Shown here: piece after piece, positions 43,067-50,920 of the stretch
How the letters are laid out: each line of letters starts with the position of its first letter
Position numbering within the stretch: the stretch's first letter is position 1
From: JABDGC01 sp964449835
GTDB lineage: Bacteria; Pseudomonadota; Gammaproteobacteria; DSM-16500
Length of the DNA: 64,000 bases
NCBI GenBank assembly: GCA_964449835.1
Contig: CAYVBZ010000002.1
Span: 15,120 to 79,119, forward strand
Direction of reading: 5' to 3'
Program-made: the position numbers and the translations under genes
Notes under the pieces: generated by a model
Told to the model about the DNA's origin: nothing
The model's database searches: none
What the model saw: only the letters and a program-made list of their open reading frames with translations

Positions 43067-43189
43067 ATTGGGCATTCCTTTCTTAAATGGAGATTAAAGT
43101 GCAAAATCATACTACTTTTTGAATCAGAAGGGTAGCAGAACTAAAAGCGAATGCCGCATTGTGAGGAGAGCAGCGAGGCGGCAACTGAA

Positions 43190-43786
43190 TTACCGTAGAG
43201 AGGCGTTTTGTGCTGGAAAAGACTCTGGAAGATAGTGAGCAGTCCGCAGATAATCCGCTGTGTCCCAAACAACCTGCCCATTCGGATAAATACGCAGCGT
43301 TTGCCCCTTTTGCTGGGCTTTTTTGTAAGACTGCTCTTTAATCCGCGCAATTAGCACCTTGATACTTTTAAGCTGATGAAAATGACTTTCAGGAATACTA
43401 TCGCGCAATTGGATTAAGTTCATCAGCGGCGTCTTCCCGCGGTTATTTGCCCGCAATGGGTCAGCAGCATGCGCAAGGAGGGTATCGATCACTGCTAGCT
43501 TTTTTTGCAGAGAACGCGTTGGCGCTTGAACGAGGAGGTTAAATGGCGTATTCCCATCCGCATCGAGAGGATCGACGCTGGCGTTTTTCTTAAGCAAATA
43601 ACTGACTATTTCATTGTTTTCACAAGAGGCGCCCCAATGAAGCGATGTTTTGAGGCTTTCAGGACCGGCTTCGTTAACATTAGCCCCGCGAACTTTAGTT
43701 AGCCTTTTTACTTCTTGAAAATTTCCTTCACTTGCCGCTTGACGCAAAGGCTGCATTCCAGCAACCAAATAAGGCAAATTTCTCAT
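43190..43786 (-). CDS. Ankyrin-repeat protein
   Basis: 198 residues from the ATG at 43786, which has GGGAG six bases upstream; a longer frame would start on a TTG inside the promoter. Three to four ankyrin units are visible: QPLRQAASEGNFQEVKRL, TSLHWGASCENNEIVSYLLK, DADGNTPFNLLVQ and NNRGKTPLMNLIQL. There is no signal peptide or membrane segment. Ankyrin proteins in host-associated gammaproteobacteria are often secreted effectors, but no secretion signal can be read here, and a cytoplasmic protein-binding role is equally possible. The gene is monocistronic with its own promoter. Confidence 0.78.
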   Translation of the reverse strand: MRNLPYLVAGMQPLRQAASEGNFQEVKRLTKVRGANVNEAGPESLKTSLHWGASCENNEIVSYLLKKNASVDPLDADGNTPFNLLVQAPTRSLQKKLAVIDTLLAHAADPLRANNRGKTPLMNLIQLRDSIPESHFHQLKSIKVLIARIKEQSYKKAQQKGQTLRIYPNGQVVWDTADYLRTAHYLPESFPAQNASLR

Positions 43787-43826
43787 CCTTGTCTCCCGAT
43801 CGTTGTCTTTCAACTCTCGGATAGGT

Positions 43827-43855
43827 AGTATATAAAAAAAATTGACTTCTGCCAA
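43827..43855 (-). promoter_or_regulatory. Sigma-70 promoter of the ankyrin gene
   Basis: On the minus strand TTGGCA (43855-43850), a 17-base spacer containing a run of eight T, and TATACT (43832-43827) match the sigma-70 consensus in five of six positions each. The start codon is about 40 bases downstream. Confidence 0.65.
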
Positions 43856-43879
43856 GGCTTAGAATTTAACAAAAAACTC

Positions 43880-44254
43880 ATGACCTCATTTTCTTTAGAT
43901 AACAACCAAGCCCACTACCAAATTCGCGCCTTCCGGCCTGGACAAATTCAAGTGAACGATCGTCTTTTGAATACTAGCTTGATTATTGCTGCGCAGCATT
44001 TAATTGAGAACTGGACGCCGACGACGGCTGCTGAGATCACAGCGGAAAGCTTGGCCCAGGCTGCGGCGCTGCGGCCGGATATTTTGCTGATCGGGACGGG
44101 AACAACGCAGCAGCTCCTTCCACTGGAAATTTATGGAGAGCTGCTGAATCAAGGGATTGGCGTAGAAGTGATGGATACTTCAGCCGCTTGCAGGACTTAC
44201 AATGCGCTGACTTCAGAAAACCGGAATGTGGTGGCGGCTTTGGTGCTTATTTGA
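43880..44254 (+). CDS. Mth938-like domain protein (DUF498)
   Basis: 124 residues covering a single Mth938-like domain: ALRPDILLIGTGTTQQLLP near 64-82 and a GIGVEVMDTSAACRTYNALT block near 97-116 are its hallmarks. The domain is shared with the mitochondrial complex I factor NDUFAF3; the bacterial stand-alone protein has no settled function. It is divergent from the ankyrin gene and convergent with corB, whose stop is 14 bases away. Confidence 0.82.
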   Translation: MTSFSLDNNQAHYQIRAFRPGQIQVNDRLLNTSLIIAAQHLIENWTPTTAAEITAESLAQAAALRPDILLIGTGTTQQLLPLEIYGELLNQGIGVEVMDTSAACRTYNALTSENRNVVAALVLI

Positions 44255-44267
44255 ATCCCCTTACTGC

Positions 44268-45548
44268 TTATTGCACAACCTCTTTCGCCCCCAAACAAGG
44301 AAAAATCCTCGCAACCTTCACCCGGTTCGCTCTCACCTCAATAATCTCAATCGGATATTTAGCAATCAAAAGCCCCGTGCCCGTCCGCGGCAGGGCCTCA
44401 AGATGTTCCGTGATCAAACCATTAATCGTGCGTGGACCTTTGACCGGTAACTCCCAATGCACCAGGCGATTAAACTCACGCACCGGCACCATCCCATCCA
44501 CCAGATAACTCCCGTCTGCTTGAATTTGGACCATCTTATGCAGGTCCGTAATACCCATCGTAAACTCACCCACAATTTCTTCTAAAATATCCTCAACGGT
44601 AATAGACCCCAAAATTTCACCGTATTCATCCACCACAAAAGCGACCTGTTCCCGTTTTTCTTGAAAACTATGCAACTGGATATTCAGCGGCGTTTGCTCC
44701 GGAATAAAATAAGGTTCTCGACGCAACGTCAGCAAATCGTCTAGCGTCAGCTCTTTCCGCCTTAATAAAAAGGCCGCCACGTCTCGCAGATACAAAACGC
44801 CGGTCAATTGATTCAGACTCTCTCGGTAAACTGGAATCCAGTCCTGCTGTAATTTTGCGAGCCGCGAAAGGATTTCCCCCCAGGGCTGCGCCAAGTCCAA
44901 ACCTTGGGTATAACGACGCGATACCATCACATCGTTCACCGTCAATTTATTCAAATCCAGAATACCCAAGAGCATGGACTGATAGCGGCCCGGGATTTTT
45001 CCTGTGGTCTCATAGACGACAGTACGCAGCTCTTCATGAGACAAGGCTTCTGACATCGAATGCTTTATTTTCACACCAAACAACCTTAACAGACCGTTTG
45101 ACATGACATTCACTAACCAAATCAAGGGATAAAAAAGTTGCCGCAAAATATAAATAGGAAAAACAATAATCCGGGCCACATGCTCCGGATAAAGCGCCGC
45201 CAAAGTCTTTGGGGCTGCCTCACTAAAGACTAAAATAACCAAGGTCAGCAAGAGCGTCGTCAAGAGCACACTATTTTCGCCCCACAAGTAAACACTGATG
45301 ATGGTCATAATGGCTGAGCCCGAGACTGAGGCCAGGGTATTTCCAACCAGCACCACCCCCAGCAGACGGTCTGGACGCTTCAGCAAATTCAATATCAGCA
45401 AAGCAGAGCGTTTCTTAAGGCGCGCTTGATGGCGCATGCGGTAACGGTTGATCGCCATCATGGCCGTTTCGGCGGCGGAGAAAAAACCTGAAATGATAAT
45501 TAAAAAAACCAGGACCGCAATTAAAATGACGAGCTTCGTATCACTCAA
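44268..45548 (-). CDS. corB: CNNM/CorC-family membrane protein (CorB/YfjD-like)
   Basis: 426 residues. The N-terminal DUF21/CNNM domain (residues ~1-190) has four hydrophobic helices with SGFFSAAETAMMAINRYRM and LVGNTLASVSGSAI. Two CBS domains follow (around 200-330), with FVVDEYGEILGSITVEDIL, and a CorC/HlyC C-terminal domain with DGSYLVDGMVPVREFN. The family takes part in magnesium or cobalt efflux. Its place next to ffh, pointing away from it, is the usual gammaproteobacterial position of the YfjD/CorB gene. Confidence 0.9.
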   Translation of the reverse strand: MSDTKLVILIAVLVFLIIISGFFSAAETAMMAINRYRMRHQARLKKRSALLILNLLKRPDRLLGVVLVGNTLASVSGSAIMTIISVYLWGENSVLLTTLLLTLVILVFSEAAPKTLAALYPEHVARIIVFPIYILRQLFYPLIWLVNVMSNGLLRLFGVKIKHSMSEALSHEELRTVVYETTGKIPGRYQSMLLGILDLNKLTVNDVMVSRRYTQGLDLAQPWGEILSRLAKLQQDWIPVYRESLNQLTGVLYLRDVAAFLLRRKELTLDDLLTLRREPYFIPEQTPLNIQLHSFQEKREQVAFVVDEYGEILGSITVEDILEEIVGEFTMGITDLHKMVQIQADGSYLVDGMVPVREFNRLVHWELPVKGPRTINGLITEHLEALPRTGTGLLIAKYPIEIIEVRANRVKVARIFPCLGAKEVVQ

Positions 45549-45652
45549 ATCAAGTCTCCTCCATATTCAATTTATCTTTCCCAAAAATACAGGCATAATC
45601 CGCGCACTTTATGAGTTTATAAACACTATAATTCAATTAGGGAGACAAGAGA

Positions 45653-47137
45653 ATGCCCAGAAATCCCCAGACAAGAGTGGATGCGGCATTGCCCCAAGAA
45701 CCGGCGGCCCCTCGAGACAATGCTTCGCACCCCAGGGCGAACGGTTTTGAATCCCGTCCCCTGCTCTCACGCGGTCAAATTTTAACCTCATGGGGCCTGA
45801 CCGTATTCGTCGCCGGTTACTCCGCCTTTGCCGATGTCATGGAAAGCATCTTTACCTTGAACCCGCTCCGTTCTGAATATGAACTAGAAGAGGTCGTTTC
45901 CGAAAAAGCCTGGCTTAGTTATGCCGTCGCCCTCGCAGGCATCTATGGCCTGGCCACCCTGTTCTGTGAAGGAAAAGGCGTTTATGATTCAATCACTGCT
46001 TATTTCCAAAATCAGAATGAAAGAAAAGGGCCGAGCAATGAGGAAGAGCTTCAGGAGGTGATCGAAGTCGAGCCAAGAGAGCTTGAACAACCCCCGCTGC
46101 CCGCCCAAACCTGCTCAAAAAAACTGGGTGCCGGCGCGCTTTGGTTCTTTCCCCGCGCCCTGGCCGTCATCAGCTCCGCTGTAGGCTCTTCTGAAACCAC
46201 TATGGGCTTAGTCAAGGAAAACGCTTCCTTACCCAAAGTCATCGCCGTTTCCGTGCTCAGTTTTTCAGGCTCAGTTGCCTTCTATGGCCCTATTACGGTT
46301 GATGCGGTGAATGAGCTAGTCTATGGCGCAAAACCCTTTCCGCCTATGGAAAACTCTCACTCGCGCCTTTTGTCTCAAATTGTGGGCTATCCGGTCGCTT
46401 TTTTTAGCGCGATTCAAGATACCTTGGAATGCGGCGCCAGCCTTTTTCAGAATTTTGGCGTCACCGGCTTGGCACAACGCTGGGGCCTCGTTGGGATTAG
46501 CTCGCTTGCCGGAATCAGCGGTCTCTGTCTCGATGGGAAAATGGGCGTGGAAATTCTGGACCATTTTTTTGTCCATCTTGAAAAAAATTATGCCTGGCTG
46601 CCGAAAACGCTGCTCTTGAAGCAATGCCCTACCCAGGGCCAGCTCATTCAGCTCGCCTATGAAACAAATACCACTGCCCTCGCCGCTTATGCTGCCAGTT
46701 ATATCGCTTTTGCCGACAAACAATTAGTTATTTCGCTTAGCGAGCTCATTTTAAATATTTTGCACCTGAATGTTCCGGGGCTGCCGCTCATTTTAGGTTG
46801 GTGTGTCGCATTGCGTGATTTTGTCATTCAAACTAAAACGCTGCATATGTTAGAAGACCTGCTTTTAAATGCTGGCTATCGCAGTGGAAAATATCTATGG
46901 CAACGCTGCGCTGCAGAAGCTTCGGCCTCCCAGCTTGAAGAGCTTGAGCTTCACTCATTAGACGCGTCAGAGGGAGAAGAAGATGATGATGACGAAGAAA
47001 CAGGTCTTTTATCTAGAAAGCCGGTCAGGCAGCCCCCTCAATCCTGTTTTTCTCGTTTTTTTCAAGGTTTTCAAAAGGCGCCGGCAAGCTCTTATGAGGT
47101 CGAACCACAGAGCGCACTAAGTTGCACTATACTTTAA
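45653..47137 (+). CDS. Orphan polytopic membrane protein (unknown function)
   Basis: 494 residues, not recognised. There are perhaps six to eight hydrophobic segments between residues ~38 and 400 (for example ILTSWGLTVFVAGYSAFAD, AYAASYIAFADK). A charged loop at ~125-155 is rich in Glu, and a C-terminal cytoplasmic-type tail contains an acidic run SEGEEDDDDEETG near 445. The N-terminal ~35 residues include a stretch encoded by a REP-like palindrome. GGAG-like bases (ttagggagacaagagaatg) precede the ATG. It is inserted between corB and ffh. Large lineage-specific membrane proteins with acidic tails are common in Legionellales, but no family can be named. Confidence 0.72.
   Translation: MPRNPQTRVDAALPQEPAAPRDNASHPRANGFESRPLLSRGQILTSWGLTVFVAGYSAFADVMESIFTLNPLRSEYELEEVVSEKAWLSYAVALAGIYGLATLFCEGKGVYDSITAYFQNQNERKGPSNEEELQEVIEVEPRELEQPPLPAQTCSKKLGAGALWFFPRALAVISSAVGSSETTMGLVKENASLPKVIAVSVLSFSGSVAFYGPITVDAVNELVYGAKPFPPMENSHSRLLSQIVGYPVAFFSAIQDTLECGASLFQNFGVTGLAQRWGLVGISSLAGISGLCLDGKMGVEILDHFFVHLEKNYAWLPKTLLLKQCPTQGQLIQLAYETNTTALAAYAASYIAFADKQLVISLSELILNILHLNVPGLPLILGWCVALRDFVIQTKTLHMLEDLLLNAGYRSGKYLWQRCAAEASASQLEELELHSLDASEGEEDDDDEETGLLSRKPVRQPPQSCFSRFFQGFQKAPASSYEVEPQSALSCTIL
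45707..45741. repeat. REP-like palindrome embedded in a coding sequence
   Basis: CCCCTCGAGACAATGCTTCGCACCCCAGGGCGAACG resembles the intergenic element at 41813-41850 (shared GAGAC, TGCTTCGCACC and CAGGGCGAA). Here it is read in frame as roughly residues 19-30 (around APRDNASHPRANG) of the orphan membrane protein. Confidence 0.6.
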
Positions 47138-47191
47138 AAGCCTGACTTAGGTATACTCCTTGCGACAATTTTAACAATGAATGGTTCAACG

Positions 47192-48553
47192 ATGTTTACA
47201 AATCTCTCAGAACGATTAAATCGTGTTATCAAGAACTTAAGCGGTCAAGGACGTCTGACCGAAGAAAATATTAAAGACACCCTGCGCGACATTCGCATGG
47301 CCTTGCTTGAGGCCGATGTCGCCCTGCCTGTTGTCAAAGAGTTAGTCGATCACCTTCAAGAAAAAGCCTTGGGCAGCGAAGTCGCAGGCAGCCTGACGCC
47401 TGGGCAGGCTTTCATTAAGTTAGTCAATGATGAGCTTGTCGCTTTGATGGGCGAAGCCTATGCTGAACTGAATCTACAGACTGAACCGCCTGCTGTCTTT
47501 CTTATGGCGGGCTTACAAGGCTCGGGTAAAACCACGACCGTGGCCAAGCTCGCCCGTTGGTTAAAGCAGAATCAAAAAAAATCTGTTTTAGTGACGAGCA
47601 CCGATATCTACCGCCCCGCAGCCATCGAGCAGTTGAAAACCCTGGCTGCGACTGTCGAAGCAGAGTTCTATCCCAGTGACCCGTCTCAAGATCCACTGAC
47701 CATCGCCCGTAACGCCATCCAAACCGCCAAAGCCAAGGTGCTGGATGTCGTCATCATTGATACCGCGGGGCGCCTGCACATTGACCAAGAAATGATGAAT
47801 GAAATCAAAGGTCTCCATGCTGGAATTCAACCCATTGAAACCTTGTTCGTCGTCGACAGCATGACCGGACAAGACGCCGCCAATACCGCCAAGGCCTTCA
47901 ATGAAGCCTTGCCCCTGACCGGCGTAATTCTCACCAAAACCGACGGCGACGCCCGTGGCGGCGCAGCGCTTTCAATCCGCTATCTCACCGGAAAACCCAT
48001 TAAGTTTATGGGCGTGGGTGAGAAAATTGATAATCTTGAACCCTTTCACCCAGAGCGGGTCGCCTCCCGCATCTTGGGAATGGGTGACATTGTCAGCCTC
48101 GTTGAGGAAGTTGGACAAAAACTGGATCGTGAAAAGGCAGAGAAACTTGCCAAAAAGATCAAAAAAGGAAAAGCTTTTGATCTGGAGGATTTCCGCGACC
48201 AACTGCGGGAAATCGCAAAAATGGGCGGCATGATGGGGATTATGAGTAAATTACCCGGCATGGGCCAAATTCCGCCCGCGCTGAAAAATCAATTTGATGA
48301 CAAAATTACTAAGCGTTATGTGGCAATCATTGACTCCATGACACCAAAAGAGCGCCGGTTTCCGGACAATATAAAAGGGTCGCATAAGCGGCGGATTGCT
48401 GGAGGGTCGGGGACTGAGATCCAGACGATTAATCAGCTGTTAAAGCAGTTTTTGATGATGCAGAAGATGATGAAAAAAGCCTCTAAGGGTGGGCTTTTTA
48501 AGATGATGCGGGGGATGCAGGGGAAATTGCCGCCGGGGGTTTTGCCTTGGTAG
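47192..48553 (+). CDS. ffh: Signal recognition particle protein Ffh
   Basis: 453 residues from the ATG at 47192 (MFTNLSERL); the frame opens five codons earlier without family support. The NG GTPase domain has GLQGSGKTTTVAKLA near 105, DTAGRLHIDQEMM and TKTDGDARGGAALS, and the methionine-rich M domain begins near 300 (MGGMMGIMSKLPGMGQIPPA). SKRRIAGGSGT-like residues and LLKQFLMMQKMMKKA complete it. It binds 4.5S RNA and targets nascent membrane proteins to FtsY. It precedes the rpsP operon, which has its own promoter. Confidence 0.97.
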   Translation: MFTNLSERLNRVIKNLSGQGRLTEENIKDTLRDIRMALLEADVALPVVKELVDHLQEKALGSEVAGSLTPGQAFIKLVNDELVALMGEAYAELNLQTEPPAVFLMAGLQGSGKTTTVAKLARWLKQNQKKSVLVTSTDIYRPAAIEQLKTLAATVEAEFYPSDPSQDPLTIARNAIQTAKAKVLDVVIIDTAGRLHIDQEMMNEIKGLHAGIQPIETLFVVDSMTGQDAANTAKAFNEALPLTGVILTKTDGDARGGAALSIRYLTGKPIKFMGVGEKIDNLEPFHPERVASRILGMGDIVSLVEEVGQKLDREKAEKLAKKIKKGKAFDLEDFRDQLREIAKMGGMMGIMSKLPGMGQIPPALKNQFDDKITKRYVAIIDSMTPKERRFPDNIKGSHKRRIAGGSGTEIQTINQLLKQFLMMQKMMKKASKGGLFKMMRGMQGKLPPGVLPW

Positions 48554-48581
48554 GTTCGTTAAAGGCCAACAATTACTTGGG

Positions 48582-48715
48582 GCTGTTGACAATTCATTGT
48601 GTCATTCTGAGCAAAGCGAAGAATCTTCAGCGTTTTTGTAGAAAGATCCTTCGCTGCGCTCAGGATGACAAATCAATTATTAATCAATGCATTACATCTT
48701 AATTGTCAACAGTCC
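48582..48715. mobile_element. MITE-like element with 12-bp terminal inverted repeats
   Basis: CTGTTGACAATT near 48583 and AATTGTCAACAG at 48701-48712 are perfect inverted ends of a ~134-base unit. Inside it is a palindrome (TGTCATTCTGAGCAAAGCGAAGAATCTT...GATCCTTCGCTGCGCTCAGGATGACA), a very common type of dispersed bacterial repeat. No coding frame is present. It fills the first half of the ffh-rpsP gap. Confidence 0.62.
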
Positions 48716-48752
48716 TTTATTAGTCTGGTTCCCCCATCAAGGAAACATTGCT

Positions 48753-48782
48753 TTGACAAACCCTAAAATTTTCACGTATAAT
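48753..48782 (+). promoter_or_regulatory. Near-consensus sigma-70 promoter of the rpsP operon
   Basis: TTGACA at 48753-48758 and TATAAT at 48777-48782 both match the consensus perfectly, with an 18-base spacer. The rpsP ATG is 43 bases downstream. A strong promoter fits a ribosomal-protein operon. Confidence 0.85.
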
Positions 48783-48825
48783 TCCCAGCCTTTAAATGAT
48801 CCTTTATACAGGAAAAAAACAGAAT

Positions 48826-49101
48826 ATGGTCGTCATACGTTTAGCTCGGGGCGGTGCGAAAAAACGCCCGTTTTATCATATTGTTGCAGCGGACAAGCGT
48901 CGTGCCTTGAGTGGCCGGTACATCGAGCGTTTAGGGTACTTTAACCCCATCGCGCAAGGCAAAGAAGTGCCCTTGCATATGAATTTTGAGCGTGTACAGC
49001 ATTGGTTGGCCAAAGGCGCCTTGCCGTCTGACCGCATGCAGCAGCTGATTAAGGACTATGTCAAACTGCAAGCCGCTACCCCCGCAACAGACCAAGCTTA
49101 G
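48826..49101 (+). CDS. rpsP: 30S ribosomal protein S16
   Basis: 91 residues from the ATG at 48826, preceded by AGGA; the ten in-frame codons upstream lie in the leader. The family start MVVIRLARGGAKKRPFYHIV and GRYIERLGYFNP are clear. S16 binds 16S rRNA early in 30S assembly. It is the first gene of rpsP-rimM-trmD-rplS, with a six-base gap to rimM. Confidence 0.96.
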   Translation: MVVIRLARGGAKKRPFYHIVAADKRRALSGRYIERLGYFNPIAQGKEVPLHMNFERVQHWLAKGALPSDRMQQLIKDYVKLQAATPATDQA

Positions 49102-49107
49102 GTTTTC

Positions 49108-49623
49108 ATGGGCAGGACCTACCGTGGTTACATTATCACTGGTAAAGTCGGTGCGACTTACGGGATAAAGGGCTGGCTGAAGGTCTATTCCTATACAGAA
49201 GAAGCGGCCCAAATTCTGCAGTACAAACCTTGGTATTTAGCAGAAGGCCCAAATTGGCAAGCTTTTGAACTTGAGGATGGCAGACAGCATGGCAAAGCCA
49301 TCGTCGTCAAGTTTCCCGGCATTGAAACGCCGGAGGAGGCCCGGAAATTAACGGGCAGAGCGATTGCCATTCAGCGCGAGCAATTGCCAGTCTTGCCTGA
49401 AAACGAATATTACTGGGCTGATTTAGAAGGTTTAACGGTGCTTGACCAGAACGGGCAGATCTTGGGGCAAATTGCTTACCTGATTGCAACAGGCTCTAAC
49501 GACGTTTTAGTCATCCGAGATCAAGCCGGAAAAGAGCGGGCTATCCCCTACCTTCCCGGAACCGTGATTAAGAAAATTGACCTCAAAGAACAGCGCATGG
49601 TTGTCGATTGGGATTTTATTTAA
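49108..49623 (+). CDS. rimM: 16S rRNA processing protein RimM
   Basis: 171 residues. The N-terminal RimM domain has ITGKVGATYGIKGWLKVYSY and the C-terminal PRC-barrel domain begins near 95 (YYWADLEGLTVLDQNG) and ends with YLPGTVIKKIDL. It binds S19 and assists maturation of the 30S head. It is in the standard operon position between rpsP and trmD, with a single base between its stop and the trmD start. Confidence 0.95.
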   Translation: MGRTYRGYIITGKVGATYGIKGWLKVYSYTEEAAQILQYKPWYLAEGPNWQAFELEDGRQHGKAIVVKFPGIETPEEARKLTGRAIAIQREQLPVLPENEYYWADLEGLTVLDQNGQILGQIAYLIATGSNDVLVIRDQAGKERAIPYLPGTVIKKIDLKEQRMVVDWDFI

Positions 49624-49624
49624 C

Positions 49625-50359
49625 ATGTGGTTTGGTATAATCGCCCTCTTTCCAGAAATCTTAAACGCACTGGAATATGGGGTCACGGGAAGAGGCCTAA
49701 AAAACGGCCTAGTAAGCTTAAGCACTTGGAATCCCAGAGATTTTACGCAGGATAAACATCGAACCGTAGACGACAAACCCTATGGCGGGGGGCCCGGAAT
49801 GGTGATGATGGCGCAGCCTTTAGCGGACGCCATTCAGGCAGCAAGAAAAGCTGCCCCTCAAAAACCAACCGTGGTATATTTGTCGCCGCAAGGAAGGCGC
49901 TTTGACCAAAAAGCCGCTGAAGGCTTTCTGGAAAAAAAAGCCCTCATTTTGATTGCGGGCCGTTATGAAGGTGTTGATGAAAGGCTCCTCCGCTCGGAAG
50001 TGGATGAAGAATGGTCCATCGGAGATTATATTTTATCCGGTGGCGAGTTGGCCGCCCTGGTCATGGTTGATGCGGTCAGCCGCTTGGTCCCAGGGGTTGT
50101 TAAGGAAGAGGACTCGGTCACACAGGACTCTTTAAGCTCCGGCTTACTGAAGTATCCGCAATATACTAGACCAGAGCTGTACCAGAATAAGAAAGTGCCT
50201 GACGTTCTATTGAGCGGGCATCACCAGGACATTGAAACCTGGCGCTTAAAGCAAGCTTTAGGCCAGACCTGGTTAAAACGGCCAGATTTATTAGAAAAAA
50301 AGAAGCTGACTTCGAAGCAGCAAAAGTTGTTACAAGAATTTATAGATGAAGAAGAGTGA
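49625..50359 (+). CDS. trmD: tRNA (guanine-37-N1)-methyltransferase
   Basis: 244 residues from the ATG at 49625 (MWFGIIALFPEIL). The SPOUT knot is shown by LILIAGRYEGVDERLL and SIGDYILSGGELAALVMVDA, and DDKPYGGGPGMVM near 52 is the other active-site block. It methylates G37 of tRNAs to keep the reading frame, using SAM. It overlaps none of its neighbours; rplS follows after 28 bases with AGGAG. Confidence 0.96.
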   Translation: MWFGIIALFPEILNALEYGVTGRGLKNGLVSLSTWNPRDFTQDKHRTVDDKPYGGGPGMVMMAQPLADAIQAARKAAPQKPTVVYLSPQGRRFDQKAAEGFLEKKALILIAGRYEGVDERLLRSEVDEEWSIGDYILSGGELAALVMVDAVSRLVPGVVKEEDSVTQDSLSSGLLKYPQYTRPELYQNKKVPDVLLSGHHQDIETWRLKQALGQTWLKRPDLLEKKKLTSKQQKLLQEFIDEEE

Positions 50360-50387
50360 TCCAACGAATTTTAACAGGAGCTGTGCC

Positions 50388-50837
50388 ATGCGTAATAAAG
50401 TAATTAAAATGCTTGAGAATGAATTCATGCAACCCGGCGAAAACCAAGCCGCCAAGGTCATGCCGGAATTCTCAGCCGGCGACACCGTTATCGTTCACAT
50501 TAAAGTGAAGGAAGGTGAAAGGGCCCGTGTACAGGCCTTCGAAGGCGTTGTCATTGCCAAACGTAACCGCGGCTATAATTCTGCTTTTACTGTGCGTAAA
50601 ATTTCTCACGGCGTGGGCGTTGAGCGTGTTTTCCAAACCTACAGTCCCATCATTGAAAGCGTTGAAGTCAAACGCCGTGGCGATGTGCGGCGCGCCAAGC
50701 TCTACTACATGCGTGAGTTGAGTGGTAAAGCAGCGCGTATTCGCGAAAAGCTACCTTTAAAGGGAACAGCGGCCGCTGAAAGCGACGCCTCTTCTGCAGC
50801 GCCAGCTGATGATGCGGGCCAGAACACAGAAGAATAA
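50388..50837 (+). CDS. rplS: 50S ribosomal protein L19
   Basis: 149 residues from the ATG at 50388, seven bases after AGGAG. The body (FSAGDTVIVHIKVKEGER to KLYYMRELSGKAARIREKL) is normal L19 of about 115 residues. The C-terminal ~30 residues are an Ala/Ser/Asp/Glu-rich tail (AAAESDASSAAPADDAGQN) not present in typical L19. L19 lies at the 30S-50S interface. It is the last gene of the operon. Confidence 0.95.
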   Translation: MRNKVIKMLENEFMQPGENQAAKVMPEFSAGDTVIVHIKVKEGERARVQAFEGVVIAKRNRGYNSAFTVRKISHGVGVERVFQTYSPIIESVEVKRRGDVRRAKLYYMRELSGKAARIREKLPLKGTAAAESDASSAAPADDAGQNTEE

Positions 50838-50860
50838 AAGAAAGAGTAGGCAATTTTTTT

Positions 50861-50893
50861 GGTGGATTATGTCAAAGAGCGCCTAATCCACCA
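50861..50893. repeat. Inverted repeat after rplS
   Basis: GGTGGATTA and TAATCCACC form a 9-bp stem around a 15-base loop, 23 bases after the rplS stop and 28 bases from the end of the convergent mscS-type gene. T-rich sequence precedes it on the plus strand and A-rich sequence follows it, so a bidirectional terminator is possible but not clear. Confidence 0.45.
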
Positions 50894-50920
50894 AACAATA
50901 GTAAATCCCTCGCCCTCATT

